Source: Gordonia hankookensis | GTDB lineage: Bacteria; Actinomycetota; Actinomycetes; Mycobacteriales; Mycobacteriaceae | Assembly: GCF_014673215.1 (NCBI RefSeq) | Contig: NZ_JACWMS010000001.1 | Coordinates: forward strand, 744,001 to 808,000 | DNA length: 64,000 nt | Direction: 5' to 3' | Shown: positions 52,297-62,112 of the stretch, piece by piece | How positions within the stretch are numbered: the stretch's first letter is position 1 | How the letters are laid out: every line of letters begins with the position of its first letter | The notes under the pieces: generated by a model | What the model saw: only the letters and a program-made list of their open reading frames with translations | What the model was told of the DNA's origin: nothing | Database searches by the model: none | Program-made: the position numbers and the translations under genes

Positions 52297-52330
52297 GTAC
52301 AACCTGATCGGTGCCCCGATCAGGTTGTAC
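52297..52330 (-). terminator. Perfect 15-bp stem-loop between hpf and secA
   Basis: GTACAACCTGATCGG pairs perfectly with its complement across a TGCC tetraloop. It lies 43-76 bp after the hpf stop and 92 bp before the secA start. This is one of the most stable hairpins in the window. No U-tract follows. It probably terminates or attenuates hpf transcription before secA. Confidence 0.7.
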
Positions 52331-52372
52331 GTCGTCATCCTCGGCGAGGGCCACGGCCCTCGGGGTGTCGGC

Positions 52373-53188
52373 TCAGGCCAGACGGATCAATCCGTAGTCG
52401 AAGGCGTGGCGCCGATAGACCACCGAAGGCTTGTCGCTCTCCTTGTCGTGGAACAGGAAGAAGTCGTGGCCGACGAGTTCCATCTCGTAGAGGGCGTCGT
52501 CGACCGACATCGGGATCGCCTCGTGTTCCTTGACGCGCACCACCTGGCCCGGGTCGTGATACTCCACGCCGTCGTCCCAGGAGTCGGCGGTATCGCCGGA
52601 CCCGGCGTCGGGTTGCGCGCTGAGCTGGTTGTCGCGCAGCAGCGGCGCACCGACCTCGGTCGCCTCGGCGACCGAGAGCGGTCGCCGATTGCCATAGGAG
52701 ACGCGACGACGGTCCTTCACCCGCCGCAGGCGCGACTCGAGCTTGTCGAGTGCGCCCTCGAGCGCGGCGTAGAAGTTCTCGCCGCACGCCTGCGCGCGGG
52801 CCTTGGGGCCCTTGCCGATAGCCGTGATCTCGACTTGCTGACACACCTTGGACTGCCTGCGGTTGCGTTCGTGATTCAACTCGACGTCGAAACGGAAGAT
52901 GGAGGGGTCGAACCGCTCGAGTCGGGCGAGCTTGTCGCCGACATAGACACGGTAATGATCGGGGATGTCGACGTTGCGGCCGCTCATGGCGACCTTGGCA
53001 TTGGGTTCGGCAGGTTCGTCGGCATCGACGGTGCCGGGTGGTCGGACGAAGGCGAAACTGGGATCGAATGCCTGGTCGTCGAGGGATGAGGAATCGGGCG
53101 AGGCGTCGTGTTCGGAGTCGTTCTCGGGCGGCCGGGCGTCACCGATCTTGGATTCGCGATGGCCTTTGCGGTGGATGACTGTTGACAT
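52373..53188 (-). CDS. hpf: Ribosome hibernation-promoting factor, long form (HPF/RaiA)
   Basis: A 271-residue protein. A disordered N-terminal tail of about 65 residues precedes the ribosome-binding HPF domain, VAMSGRNVDIPDHYRVYVGDKLARLERFDPSIFRFDVELNHE, ending in ENFYAALEGALDKLESRLRRVKDRR. The C-terminal dimerisation domain (about residues 215-271) has VKEHEAIPMSVDDALYEMELVGHDFFLFHDKESDKPSVVYRRHAFDYGLIRL. Long-form HPF pairs 70S ribosomes into 100S dimers in stationary phase. ATG 53188 is preceded by a strong GAGGAGGAAG ribosome site. In M. tuberculosis the counterpart is Rv3241c. Confidence 0.94.
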   Translation of the reverse strand: MSTVIHRKGHRESKIGDARPPENDSEHDASPDSSSLDDQAFDPSFAFVRPPGTVDADEPAEPNAKVAMSGRNVDIPDHYRVYVGDKLARLERFDPSIFRFDVELNHERNRRQSKVCQQVEITAIGKGPKARAQACGENFYAALEGALDKLESRLRRVKDRRRVSYGNRRPLSVAEATEVGAPLLRDNQLSAQPDAGSGDTADSWDDGVEYHDPGQVVRVKEHEAIPMSVDDALYEMELVGHDFFLFHDKESDKPSVVYRRHAFDYGLIRLA

Positions 53189-53720
53189 ATACAACTTCCT
53201 CCTCTTGATGGTTCCCGGCCGACCACGCGGAAGCTCATCGACGCGACCCGATCTCGACCACCCGTGGTAGTGGCGGCATGGTGCCGCTGGTGGGACCGTC
53301 ACGCCCGTCGACCGCCAGTTCTCGAGCGTGCCTGCGGGATGGCCGCGGCGTCCCGGGGCGCAAGAACTGTCTGGGCCGACAGCGCGCACGTCGAATCTGT
53401 TGTCGCGCTGAGACTTTGTCGTCGGATAGGAATCGTGGCCATGCCAGCCGACGGCTGACACTCAGGAGCAGGGGCCTCACCTCCTCGCGAAAAGCGGCGG
53501 CTACCTTCTGTGCCTTCGACGGTAGCCCGAAGTTCGCCTACTGGCCACGTTTCCACGCAACATGAGCGATGTCCGTCGAGGTCGGGCCCGAAGTCCGGAT
53601 CGGCGTGTACGGCATGTCGGCGGCCGGAACGGTTGTGCACAGATGCGGGATTGTCCACAGGAGGCCAGACCCGGCCCCCGGCGGCGCGTTCGAGGGCCGT
53701 GTGCGTGGCACCCTCGAGCC
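53189..53720. other. Long divergent intergenic region between hpf and the comF-like gene
   Basis: About 530 bp. It must contain the hpf promoter on the left and the comF-like promoter on the right. Small open frames are present on both strands but none has family character. Two 9-mers resembling mycobacterial DnaA boxes, TTGTGCACA (53633-53641) and TTGTCCACA (53651-53659), lie near the right end. No RNA gene was recognised. Confidence 0.5.
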
Positions 53721-54416
53721 GTGTCCGTCAGCCGCCGCAGCCGACCCGCGGTGACCATCGCCGAGATTGTCCGATCCGGCTCCGATCTCGTCGTCCCACT
53801 GGAATGCGGAGGCTGCTCGACCCCCGGCGTCCGATGGTGTTCCGGCTGTGCCGCCACGCTCTCCGACGACCCGGTCGCGTTGAGTCCGCGCGTGGACGTC
53901 GGCGTGGACACGTGGGCATTGGGTCGCTATCGCGGCCCCTATCGTGCGGCGCTGATCGCGATGAAGGAACAGGGCAGGCGTGACCTCACGGTGCCGGTGG
54001 GCACCGCGTTGGCACGCGGCATCGCGACCCTCGCGCGCTGGGGCGAGCTCCCGGACACCCACGACCTCACCCTGATCCCGGCACCCACACGGCGTTCCTC
54101 GGCGCGACGTCGCGGTGGCGACCCGGTCACCGCGTTCGCACGTGTGGCGGCGACCCGACTCGGCGCACGTGTACGCGTCTCGGAGCTTCTCGTCACCACC
54201 GCGCGGGCACGCGATTCGGCCGGGCTCGACGCCCGTCACCGAGTCCGCAACCTCTCTGGCTCGATCACGCTGCGCAGGACGCGCACCGCACCGCGCGGCA
54301 CGATCCTGCTCGTCGATGATGTCCTCACCACGGGCGCCACCGCATCCGAATCGGTTCGCGTCCTGGCGCGCCACGATTGGGCATTGCACGCGGTGATCGT
54401 CGTGGCAGGAGCCTGA
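53721..54416 (+). CDS. ComF-family phosphoribosyltransferase-like protein
   Basis: A 231-residue protein (GTG 53721; GTG 53751 is an alternative start). A four-Cys zinc knuckle near the N-terminus, CGGCSTPGVRWCSGC, is followed by LGRYRGPYRAALIAMKEQGRRDLTVPVG. The type I phosphoribosyltransferase PRPP loop ILLVDDVLTTGATASES is near residue 190. The family includes the competence factor ComF and GntX; the catalytic activity is not established. By gene order it corresponds to Rv3242c, but it is on the opposite strand to secA, hpf and lpqB here. It converges on lpqB with a 51-bp gap. Confidence 0.85.
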   Translation: MSVSRRSRPAVTIAEIVRSGSDLVVPLECGGCSTPGVRWCSGCAATLSDDPVALSPRVDVGVDTWALGRYRGPYRAALIAMKEQGRRDLTVPVGTALARGIATLARWGELPDTHDLTLIPAPTRRSSARRRGGDPVTAFARVAATRLGARVRVSELLVTTARARDSAGLDARHRVRNLSGSITLRRTRTAPRGTILLVDDVLTTGATASESVRVLARHDWALHAVIVVAGA

Positions 54417-54467
54417 CGAGCCCGGCGGCCACGCGACACCACCGCGCCTCACCCGATCGGGGCCGTA

Positions 54468-56243
54468 TCAGGGCAGGACCGGGATGACGTCGGGAGCCAT
54501 GGCGGGCTCGACCTCCGTCCAGTACTGGTCGGGCTGACCGTTCGCGCTGCCGAATCGCAGCACTCCGCGGGTATCGCCGGCGTACACCGTGGATTGATCG
54601 GCCACGACCGCTCGCACCGGAGGCGAGAGATTGCCGCTGAGCAGGCCGACCGCGGGCGTGCCGTTGATCGAGAGCTGCACGACCGGCGACTCCACCGCAT
54701 CGCGGGCGACCATCAATGTCGTCGGCGACGCCCAGTCCAGCGAGACCGCACGATTCCCGACGTTGTAGGCCGCGATCCGGGGGCTGGTCAATGAGACCGC
54801 CCCCTCGGCGTTTGTCGAGACCACCGCGAACACGACCTGCCCGCCGACGAGCAGCGCCGCACGAACACCGTCGGGCGACACCTGCAGTTCGGTGATCGGC
54901 CCGCGCGCGACCGTGGCGATCGATGACGCGTCGACGGTGGTCAGCCGGTCGCTGTCCCCGGACTCCTCACGCACCCACTGGACCGGACGACCATCGATCA
55001 CCGCCCAGATCGTGTTCTCGTCCGGCCCGAAGGACGGACGGGTGATCGAGTTCCCGGACACCACCGTGCCCATCGCCCCGCCGTACGGACCGATGGCCAG
55101 GTCGAGCCGTGGACCCGCGCCACTGTGGGCCAGCGCGGCGGCGACCCGCTGCCCGTCCGCCGAGATGGTCGCCGATCGGACCGCCTGCCCGGTCCCCAAC
55201 GGGCCTCCCACCGCTACGGTGCCGTTGTCGGTGACCTTGAGCAGGGCGCCGGAGCGGATGATGTTGAGTCCGACGTCGGTGGACGGCACCGCGGTCGGAT
55301 CAAAGGCCTGCACGTCGGCGGTCTGCCATCCCGAGGCGCGCTCCGGGATCAGCGGGCCACCGTCGGCGTTGATCACGTACGGGCCCCCGATGTCGGCGCC
55401 GTCGAGCGTCCAGATGATCTGGGCGGCAAGGACGGTCCGATCGCGAACGGATGCCGAACCGATGCCGGTGAGCTCGACGCGAACACCGCCACCGGACAGC
55501 GGTGACACCGGCCCGCGCAACGCGGCGCCGTTCGGGAACCCGCTGTCGACGGCGCCGTCGAGGTCGGCGGCCTGCCCCGCGATGAGGTGATTGATCAGCT
55601 CGGTCGGCTCCGATGCCTTGCCGCCGTAGAGCCAGCGCGGGTCCGCCACCAGTCGCTCGAGGCTCCGATCGGTGAAGTAGAGACTCACGGATCGGTAGGT
55701 GGCATCGAACTGACTGCGATCGATCATCGTGCCGTTGGGCAGCGGGCCGTCGATCCGCCACTGATCGCCGGAACGTACGAGCGTCAGTGCGGTCTCCACC
55801 CGGCCGGTGGCGGGCAGCAACTGACCGTTGGACTTGAGCGTCCCGACGTTGTCGCCGATCAGGCGAAGTCGTACCGCATCCTCGTTGCGCTGGTCGACGA
55901 AGACGTTGACCTCGTCGACCACCAGCATGTCGCCCCGGTCGTCCCACTGCTCGGAGGCAGCCGGCGTCAAGAACTTCCGGGCCGCGCGATGACCTTCTTC
56001 GGGATCGGCAGTCGCCTTGAGGTACGCGCGTACCAGTGATTCCGGATCCATGTCCGACTGCGGGACCGGGACGGCGTTGGTCGGCGCCTCGCGCTGGAAC
56101 GCGGTGATCGGTTGTGGCGACGAACTGTTCGGGATCGATCCGCAGGCGCTCAGGATGCAGGTCGTCAGCAGTGCGACCACCAGCGGCCACCGTCGACGAC
56201 GCCGCGACCTCCGGAAGACGGAGTTCGGATCAGGACGTGGCAC
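54468..56243 (-). CDS. lpqB: Lipoprotein LpqB, partner of the MtrAB system
   Basis: A 591-residue lipoprotein. The signal peptide ([18 protein letters not shown]) ends in a lipobox LSAC with the lipidated Cys. It is followed by a GerMN domain (about residues 200-330, [23 protein letters not shown]) and a C-terminal beta-propeller-like LpqB domain ([54 protein letters not shown]). In mycobacteria LpqB binds the extracellular part of MtrB and modulates MtrA phosphorylation and cell-wall homeostasis. GTG 56243 has GGAGG 5 bp upstream and overlaps the 3' end of mtrB by 14 bp, so translation is coupled. Confidence 0.95.
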   Translation of the reverse strand: MPRPDPNSVFRRSRRRRRWPLVVALLTTCILSACGSIPNSSSPQPITAFQREAPTNAVPVPQSDMDPESLVRAYLKATADPEEGHRAARKFLTPAASEQWDDRGDMLVVDEVNVFVDQRNEDAVRLRLIGDNVGTLKSNGQLLPATGRVETALTLVRSGDQWRIDGPLPNGTMIDRSQFDATYRSVSLYFTDRSLERLVADPRWLYGGKASEPTELINHLIAGQAADLDGAVDSGFPNGAALRGPVSPLSGGGVRVELTGIGSASVRDRTVLAAQIIWTLDGADIGGPYVINADGGPLIPERASGWQTADVQAFDPTAVPSTDVGLNIIRSGALLKVTDNGTVAVGGPLGTGQAVRSATISADGQRVAAALAHSGAGPRLDLAIGPYGGAMGTVVSGNSITRPSFGPDENTIWAVIDGRPVQWVREESGDSDRLTTVDASSIATVARGPITELQVSPDGVRAALLVGGQVVFAVVSTNAEGAVSLTSPRIAAYNVGNRAVSLDWASPTTLMVARDAVESPVVQLSINGTPAVGLLSGNLSPPVRAVVADQSTVYAGDTRGVLRFGSANGQPDQYWTEVEPAMAPDVIPVLP

Positions 56244-57972
56244 CGCCACCTCCCCCGGAATCGTGCTCGACGGCCGGCGACGGGTCGTCGTACTCCATGT
56301 CGGCTTCGTTCCGGACCGCGGTGCTCTTCGATGTGCTTCGGGTGAGCGCCGCCGACCTGCCCACACCGCCGACCGGTTTGAGCGGCAACGGGCTGCCGAG
56401 TAGTTTGTGCCCCCGCACCAGCGGAAGGGTCAGGCGGAAGCTGGCGCCCTTGCCGGGCTCTCCCCACGCCTCGAGGCGTCCCTGGTGCAACCGGGCGTCC
56501 TCGATGCTGATCGCCAGTCCCAGCCCGGTGCCGCCCGAGCGCCGGAAGCGCGACGGATCGGATCGCCAGAACCGGTTGAACACGAGCTTCTCTTCACCTG
56601 GACGCAAGCCGATGCCGTGGTCGCGCACGGTCACCGCGACGGCGTCGCCGTCCGACCGCATGGTCAGCGTGACCGGGTTGCGCTCACCGTGGTCGATCGC
56701 GTTCGCGAGCAGGTTGCGCAAGATCCTCTCCACGCGCCGGGGGTCGATCTCGGCGATCACCGGCTCGGCAGGCAGATCGAGGACGAGCTCGGTGCCGGTC
56801 TCCTCGGCGAGATGGCTGACGGTGGCGAGGGCGCCGTCGATCGGAATCGCCATGTCCATCCGTTCGGCAGCCAGTTCCGCCATGCCCGCATCGTGCCGGG
56901 AGATCTCCAGGAGCTCGTTCAGCAACGTCTCGAAGCGATCGAGCTCCTTGTCGAGCAGTTCGACCGAGCGTTTGCGCACCGGGTCCAGTTCGTCGCGGCC
57001 CTCGTACAGCACGTCCGAGGCCATCCGGACCGTCGTGAGCGGCGTCCGCAGCTCGTGACTCACGTCGGAGGTGAACTGCCGCTGCAGTCCACCGAACTCC
57101 TCGAGATGCGTGATCTGCTTGGAGAGGCTCTCGGCCATGTCGTTGAACGACATGGCAAGTCGCGCCATGTCGTCCTCGCCCCGCACCGGCATTCGTTCCT
57201 TGAGCCGGCCGTCGGCGAAGCGCACCGCGATCCGCGACGCGGACCGCACGGGCTGCACCACCTGGCGCGAGACCAGCCAGGCGATGGCGGCCAGCAACCC
57301 GAGCAGGACCACGGCGCCGGTCAGGAGTGTGCCGCGGACGAGGTCGACCGTGTTCTGCTCGCTGGTGAGCGGGAACACCAGATACAGCTCCAGGCCGGGT
57401 ACGGACGCATTGGTCGGGGTGCCCACGACGAGTGCCGGCTCGGTGCCCCCCGACGACGTCGGGATCGAGGTGTACTGATAGGCGACCTGGCCGCCCTGGA
57501 CCATGTCGCGCAGGTTGTCCGGGATCTCCGTGGCCGGTCCGACCCCGCTGTCGCCACCGTCGTCATCGGTGCCGGGCACCAACAGCACCGTGTCGAAGGT
57601 TCCGACGCTGCCGGAGCTGTCGGTGGCGTCCACATCGCGGTCGGTGAGCAGCGACCTGGTCTGCCGGAGCCGGTTCTGGACCGAGGTGTTGCCGTTGCTG
57701 CCGCCGAGGTCCCGTTCGACCGAGACGCGCGCCCGTTCCACCTCCTCGGTGGCCGCGGTCAGCTTGACGTCCAGCAGACGATCGGTGATCTGGCTGATCA
57801 ACACGAAGACGAGGATCAGGATCACGACGAAAGACAGCACCAACGTGGACACCACCACGCGGAGCTGCAGCGATCGTCGCCAGATTCTGCCGAAGGCTCG
57901 ACCGGCACTGCTCGCGATGCGGGTGATGCGCCCGAAGGTGCTGTTGACGCGGCGGCGAGGTCTCCCGATCAC
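56230..57972 (-). CDS. mtrB: Sensor histidine kinase MtrB
   Basis: A 580-residue membrane kinase. Transmembrane helix 1 ([20 protein letters not shown]) is near residue 45 and helix 2 ([17 protein letters not shown]) near residue 220, with an extracellular sensor between them. HAMP, HisKA and HATPase_c domains follow. The phospho-His is in [17 protein letters not shown] (about residue 305). ATP-site boxes are [13 protein letters not shown] (N), RDHGIGL (G1) and GTGLGLAI (G2). With MtrA it controls cell-wall metabolism, division and osmotic response. GTG 57972 overlaps the mtrA stop (GTGA), and lpqB starts inside its end. Confidence 0.96.
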   Translation of the reverse strand: MIGRPRRRVNSTFGRITRIASSAGRAFGRIWRRSLQLRVVVSTLVLSFVVILILVFVLISQITDRLLDVKLTAATEEVERARVSVERDLGGSNGNTSVQNRLRQTRSLLTDRDVDATDSSGSVGTFDTVLLVPGTDDDGGDSGVGPATEIPDNLRDMVQGGQVAYQYTSIPTSSGGTEPALVVGTPTNASVPGLELYLVFPLTSEQNTVDLVRGTLLTGAVVLLGLLAAIAWLVSRQVVQPVRSASRIAVRFADGRLKERMPVRGEDDMARLAMSFNDMAESLSKQITHLEEFGGLQRQFTSDVSHELRTPLTTVRMASDVLYEGRDELDPVRKRSVELLDKELDRFETLLNELLEISRHDAGMAELAAERMDMAIPIDGALATVSHLAEETGTELVLDLPAEPVIAEIDPRRVERILRNLLANAIDHGERNPVTLTMRSDGDAVAVTVRDHGIGLRPGEEKLVFNRFWRSDPSRFRRSGGTGLGLAISIEDARLHQGRLEAWGEPGKGASFRLTLPLVRGHKLLGSPLPLKPVGGVGRSAALTRSTSKSTAVRNEADMEYDDPSPAVEHDSGGGGGATS

Positions 57973-58646
57973 GGCGGGCCGGCCTTGTAGCCGACCCCCC
58001 TCACCGTCAGGACCACTTCGGGATTCTCCGGGTCGGTCTCGACCTTCGCTCGCAGACGCTGGACATGCACGTTGACCAGTCTAGTGTCCGCCGGATGGCG
58101 ATAACCCCACACCTGTTCCAGCAGGACGTCACGGGTGAAGACCTGCCGCGGCTTGCGGGCCAGGGCGACCAGCAGATCGAACTCCAGCGGGGTCAACGAG
58201 ATGGGCACCCCATCGCGGGTGACCTTGTGCGCGGGCACGTCTATCTCCACCGGACCGATCGACAGCAGCTCGGCGGGCTCCTCGTCGGTGCGACGCAGGC
58301 GTGCCCGGACCCGGGCGACGAGTTCCTTCGGCTTGAACGGCTTGACCATGTAATCGTCGGCGCCCGACTCCAGGCCGAGGACCACGTCGACGGTGTCCGA
58401 CTTCGCCGTGAGCATCACGATGGGCACCCCGGAGTCGGCGCGCAACACGCGGCACACGTCGATGCCGTTCATGCCGGGGAGCATGAGGTCGAGGAGGACG
58501 AGGTCCGGCCGGATCTCGCGCACCGCGGTCAGCGCCTGCGTCCCGTCGCCGACCACGAACGGTTCGAAACCTTCACCCCGCAGCACGATGGTCAGCATCT
58601 CGGCGAGAGCGGCGTCGTCGTCGACGACGAGGATGCGAGGCTTCAT
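57969..58646 (-). CDS. mtrA: Response regulator MtrA
   Basis: A 225-residue OmpR-type response regulator. The receiver has [18 protein letters not shown] (acidic pocket), phospho-Asp in [13 protein letters not shown] (about residue 53) and Lys in [16 protein letters not shown]. The winged-helix DNA-binding domain ends in [40 protein letters not shown]. It is the essential regulator of cell division and cell-wall genes in Mycobacteriales. ATG 58646 is preceded by a GTCAC direct repeat (58657-58672) resembling an MtrA box, so autoregulation is plausible. Confidence 0.97.
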   Translation of the reverse strand: MKPRILVVDDDAALAEMLTIVLRGEGFEPFVVGDGTQALTAVREIRPDLVLLDLMLPGMNGIDVCRVLRADSGVPIVMLTAKSDTVDVVLGLESGADDYMVKPFKPKELVARVRARLRRTDEEPAELLSIGPVEIDVPAHKVTRDGVPISLTPLEFDLLVALARKPRQVFTRDVLLEQVWGYRHPADTRLVNVHVQRLRAKVETDPENPEVVLTVRGVGYKAGPP

Positions 58647-58656
58647 GTTCCCAATG

Positions 58657-58672
58657 GTGACACTTTCGTGAC
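58657..58672 (-). promoter_or_regulatory. GTCAC direct repeat, candidate MtrA box
   Basis: Two GTCAC pentamers on the mtrA strand are 11 bp apart (one helical turn), 11-26 bp upstream of the mtrA ATG. MtrA is known to bind loosely conserved direct repeats containing GTCAC. The position close to the start codon suggests autorepression. The match is short, so chance is possible. Confidence 0.4.
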
Positions 58673-58752
58673 CCAACCGCGGAGATGACGCGCCGAACCC
58701 GCCGCGACGGCCTGGCGGGAGACCGCGGCGCCCGGTCGATACCATCGCCATC

Positions 58753-59388
58753 GTGGGTCAACTGATTGCGGTCGAGGGTCTCGACGGCGCGGGCAAGAAC
58801 ACACTGGTGACCGCGTTGGTCGACCGGTGGCGCGACAACGGATTGCGCGTCTGGACGTTGACGTTTCCCCGATACGGTGCGTCCGTCACCGCCGATCTGG
58901 CCGCCGAGGCCTTGCACGGACGCCACGGCGATCTGCGCGACAGCGTCTATGCCATGGCCCTGATGTTCGCGCTCGACCGCGCGGGTGCCGCCGACGAGAT
59001 CCGGAAGGCGCTCGGCGAGCACGACATCGTGGTGCTCGACCGTTACGTCGCATCGAACGCCGCCTACAACGCGGCTCGACTCGATCAGGACGCCGACGGG
59101 GAGATGGTCAGCTGGGTGACCGATCTCGAGTTCGATCGTTTCGGGCTCCCGGTACCCGATCGCCATGTGCTGCTCGGGGTACCGCCCGAGGTCGCGATGG
59201 ATCGCGCGGCCCATCGAGCAGCCACCGATTCCACTCGGCCGCAAGATCTCTACGAGCGCGACCGCGACCTGCAGGTCCGCGTCGATTCGGTGTACCGGCA
59301 ACTGGCCCATGCGCAATGGATGTCACCCTGGGTGGCGACGACCGACGGTGACGTCGAGGAGCTCGTCCGCCGTCTGTCGGCCGAATGA
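58753..59388 (+). CDS. tmk: dTMP kinase (thymidylate kinase)
   Basis: A 211-residue kinase that phosphorylates dTMP to dTDP. The P-loop is VEGLDGAGKNTLVTALV at the N-terminus. The substrate region has TLTFPRYGASVTADLAAEALHGRHGDL. The DRY-like motif LDRYVASNAAYNAARL is near residue 95, and the LID region contains RPQDLYERDRDLQVRV. These match the mycobacterial form of Tmk. GTG 58753 is the start. It is transcribed divergently from mtrA with 106 bp between, whereas in M. tuberculosis tmk (Rv3247c) lies on the same strand as mtrA. Confidence 0.93.
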   Translation: MGQLIAVEGLDGAGKNTLVTALVDRWRDNGLRVWTLTFPRYGASVTADLAAEALHGRHGDLRDSVYAMALMFALDRAGAADEIRKALGEHDIVVLDRYVASNAAYNAARLDQDADGEMVSWVTDLEFDRFGLPVPDRHVLLGVPPEVAMDRAAHRAATDSTRPQDLYERDRDLQVRVDSVYRQLAHAQWMSPWVATTDGDVEELVRRLSAE

Positions 59389-59468
59389 GGATCCGTGCCG
59401 ATCACCGGGGTTTTCGCTAGCCTGAATTGACCCCACCCGTATGGAGGACGCCGTATTAAGGACGCCGC

Positions 59469-60368
59469 ATGACCCACCAGCCAGCGCAAGGCGGAGGGGC
59501 TCACCAAGGTCCCGACCCGGGTACGAACGGTCCACCGTGGTCCGAGGTCGGCGCGGCTGAGCAGAACGGTCCGGCCACCGGCGATTTCCATGCACCCCGG
59601 CACGGACAGCCTCCGACCGGTACCTCGCAACCGGGTACGTTCATGCCACCCCCGCAGCACGGGATGCCCACCGGCGGCCACCCGATGCATGCGGCCGTTC
59701 CCGGTCCACCGGCGGGAGTGCCACTTCCACCACCATCCGGCCCGTCCGGGTATCCACAGTTCACGCCCGGCAGCTTTCCACCCGGCGGATATCCACCGGG
59801 CCCCTATGCGCCCGGCCCGATGCCGGGGATGCCGTTCCCACCACCCCGCCGCCGACAGCACACCGGTGCGATCATCGCCGCCGCCGTCGTCGGCATGCTC
59901 GTGGTGGTCGCGGCGGCCGCGCTGTTCGTCACCGCCGCAGTCCGTTCGGTCGACTCGAACGACAACGACGTCGCCGTCAACACACCGACAGCGACCGACG
60001 GCCAGCCGCGAACGGGCTCGCCGGGCTCCGGCGGGACCGCCGCCAACCAGGCCGAGATCACCGCCATCCGGTCGGCGATGCAGAACTTTGTCGACGCGGT
60101 CAACTCACGCGACGTCGGACGGATTCAGGCGTCGGTGTGCAGCGTGGTGCGCCCGCAGGTCACGCACCCCCTCGACCTCACCGGCAATGTCGTCCTCGAC
60201 GAGTTGTCTGCGGTCACCGTGACCGGCGACTCCGCCGAGTCGACGGTGAGCACACATCTCGAACTCGGGAACCAGCGGTCGACACCCAAGCAGAATGCCG
60301 AGAGCTTCACCCGCGAGAACGGCACCTGGTTCGTGTGCCCCGGCGCCGAACCCGATATCGGGACGTAG
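59469..60368 (+). CDS. Pro/Gly-rich membrane protein with extracytoplasmic C-terminal domain
   Basis: A 299-residue protein of three parts. A low-complexity cytoplasmic N-terminus of about 125 residues is rich in Pro, Gly and His (runs such as PPGGYPPGPYAPGPMPGMPF). A single transmembrane helix follows (IIAAAVVGMLVVVAAAALFVTAAV, about residues 135-158). The extracytoplasmic domain (about 190-299) resembles the NTF2-like DUF4878/lumazine-binding type (IRSAMQNFVDAVNSRDVGRIQASVC, then STVSTHLELGNQ and NGTWFVCPG). Two Cys residues could form a disulfide. Actinobacteria often carry such Pro-rich single-span proteins, but the role is unknown. It lies 80 bp after tmk. Confidence 0.8.
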   Translation: MTHQPAQGGGAHQGPDPGTNGPPWSEVGAAEQNGPATGDFHAPRHGQPPTGTSQPGTFMPPPQHGMPTGGHPMHAAVPGPPAGVPLPPPSGPSGYPQFTPGSFPPGGYPPGPYAPGPMPGMPFPPPRRRQHTGAIIAAAVVGMLVVVAAAALFVTAAVRSVDSNDNDVAVNTPTATDGQPRTGSPGSGGTAANQAEITAIRSAMQNFVDAVNSRDVGRIQASVCSVVRPQVTHPLDLTGNVVLDELSAVTVTGDSAESTVSTHLELGNQRSTPKQNAESFTRENGTWFVCPGAEPDIGT

Positions 60369-60383
60369 CCCCCTCCGTCGATA

Positions 60384-60446
60384 GCAACCGACTTCGCGTC
60401 GAGGGCAACACGTTTCGTGCCCGGGGCAACACGTTTCATGCCGCGG
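60384..60446. repeat. Three imperfect 21-bp tandem repeats
   Basis: Units starting GCAACCGACTTCGCG (60384) and GCAACACGTTTC (60405 and 60426) repeat with a 21-bp period, followed by a partial fourth unit. They lie directly after the stop of the Pro-rich membrane protein gene and before the terminator hairpin. Confidence 0.7.
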
Positions 60447-60461
60447 GCAACCACAGATACG

Positions 60462-60502
60462 CCGACAGCACCCGGGTCCGAAGGGAACCTGGGTGCTGTC
60501 GG
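60462..60502. terminator. Bidirectional terminator hairpin between the Pro-rich protein gene and ahcY
   Basis: CCGACAGCACCCGGGT can pair with ACCTGGGTGCTGTCGG across a 9-base loop, giving a 16-bp stem with one G-T mismatch. It is located between convergent genes ending at 60368 and 60513, so it can terminate both transcripts. Confidence 0.8.
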
Positions 60503-60512
60503 GTTGCGGCTG

Positions 60513-61979
<1,467 letters not shown>

Positions 61980-62005
61980 GTGATCCCCTTGTCGTTCGCT
62001 GTCGG

Positions 62006-62023
62006 GCACTGCTCGTGCAGTGC
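62006..62023 (-). promoter_or_regulatory. Short hairpin in the ahcY leader
   Basis: GCACTGC and GCAGTGC form a 7-bp perfect stem around a TCGT tetraloop, 27-44 bp upstream of the ahcY ATG. The conserved core of the known SAH riboswitch was not recognised, so the function is open. Confidence 0.35.
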
Positions 62024-62112
62024 GGAAGGCGTTCGACTCAGGCTATCGGACCCGGTCCGGCGGGCCGCCACCCTACCGGCGTGACCGGTCGGGTGAGAGG
62101 TGTCGGGCGTCG

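Noticed and set aside
53562..53720. An earlier ATG start for the comF-like gene
   Set aside because: The added residues are Arg/Pro-rich without family similarity, and they run across the DnaA-box-like intergenic sequence.
61980..62112. SAH riboswitch upstream of ahcY
   Set aside because: The conserved purine-rich core and pseudoknot pattern of SAH riboswitches could not be found; only a short hairpin is present.
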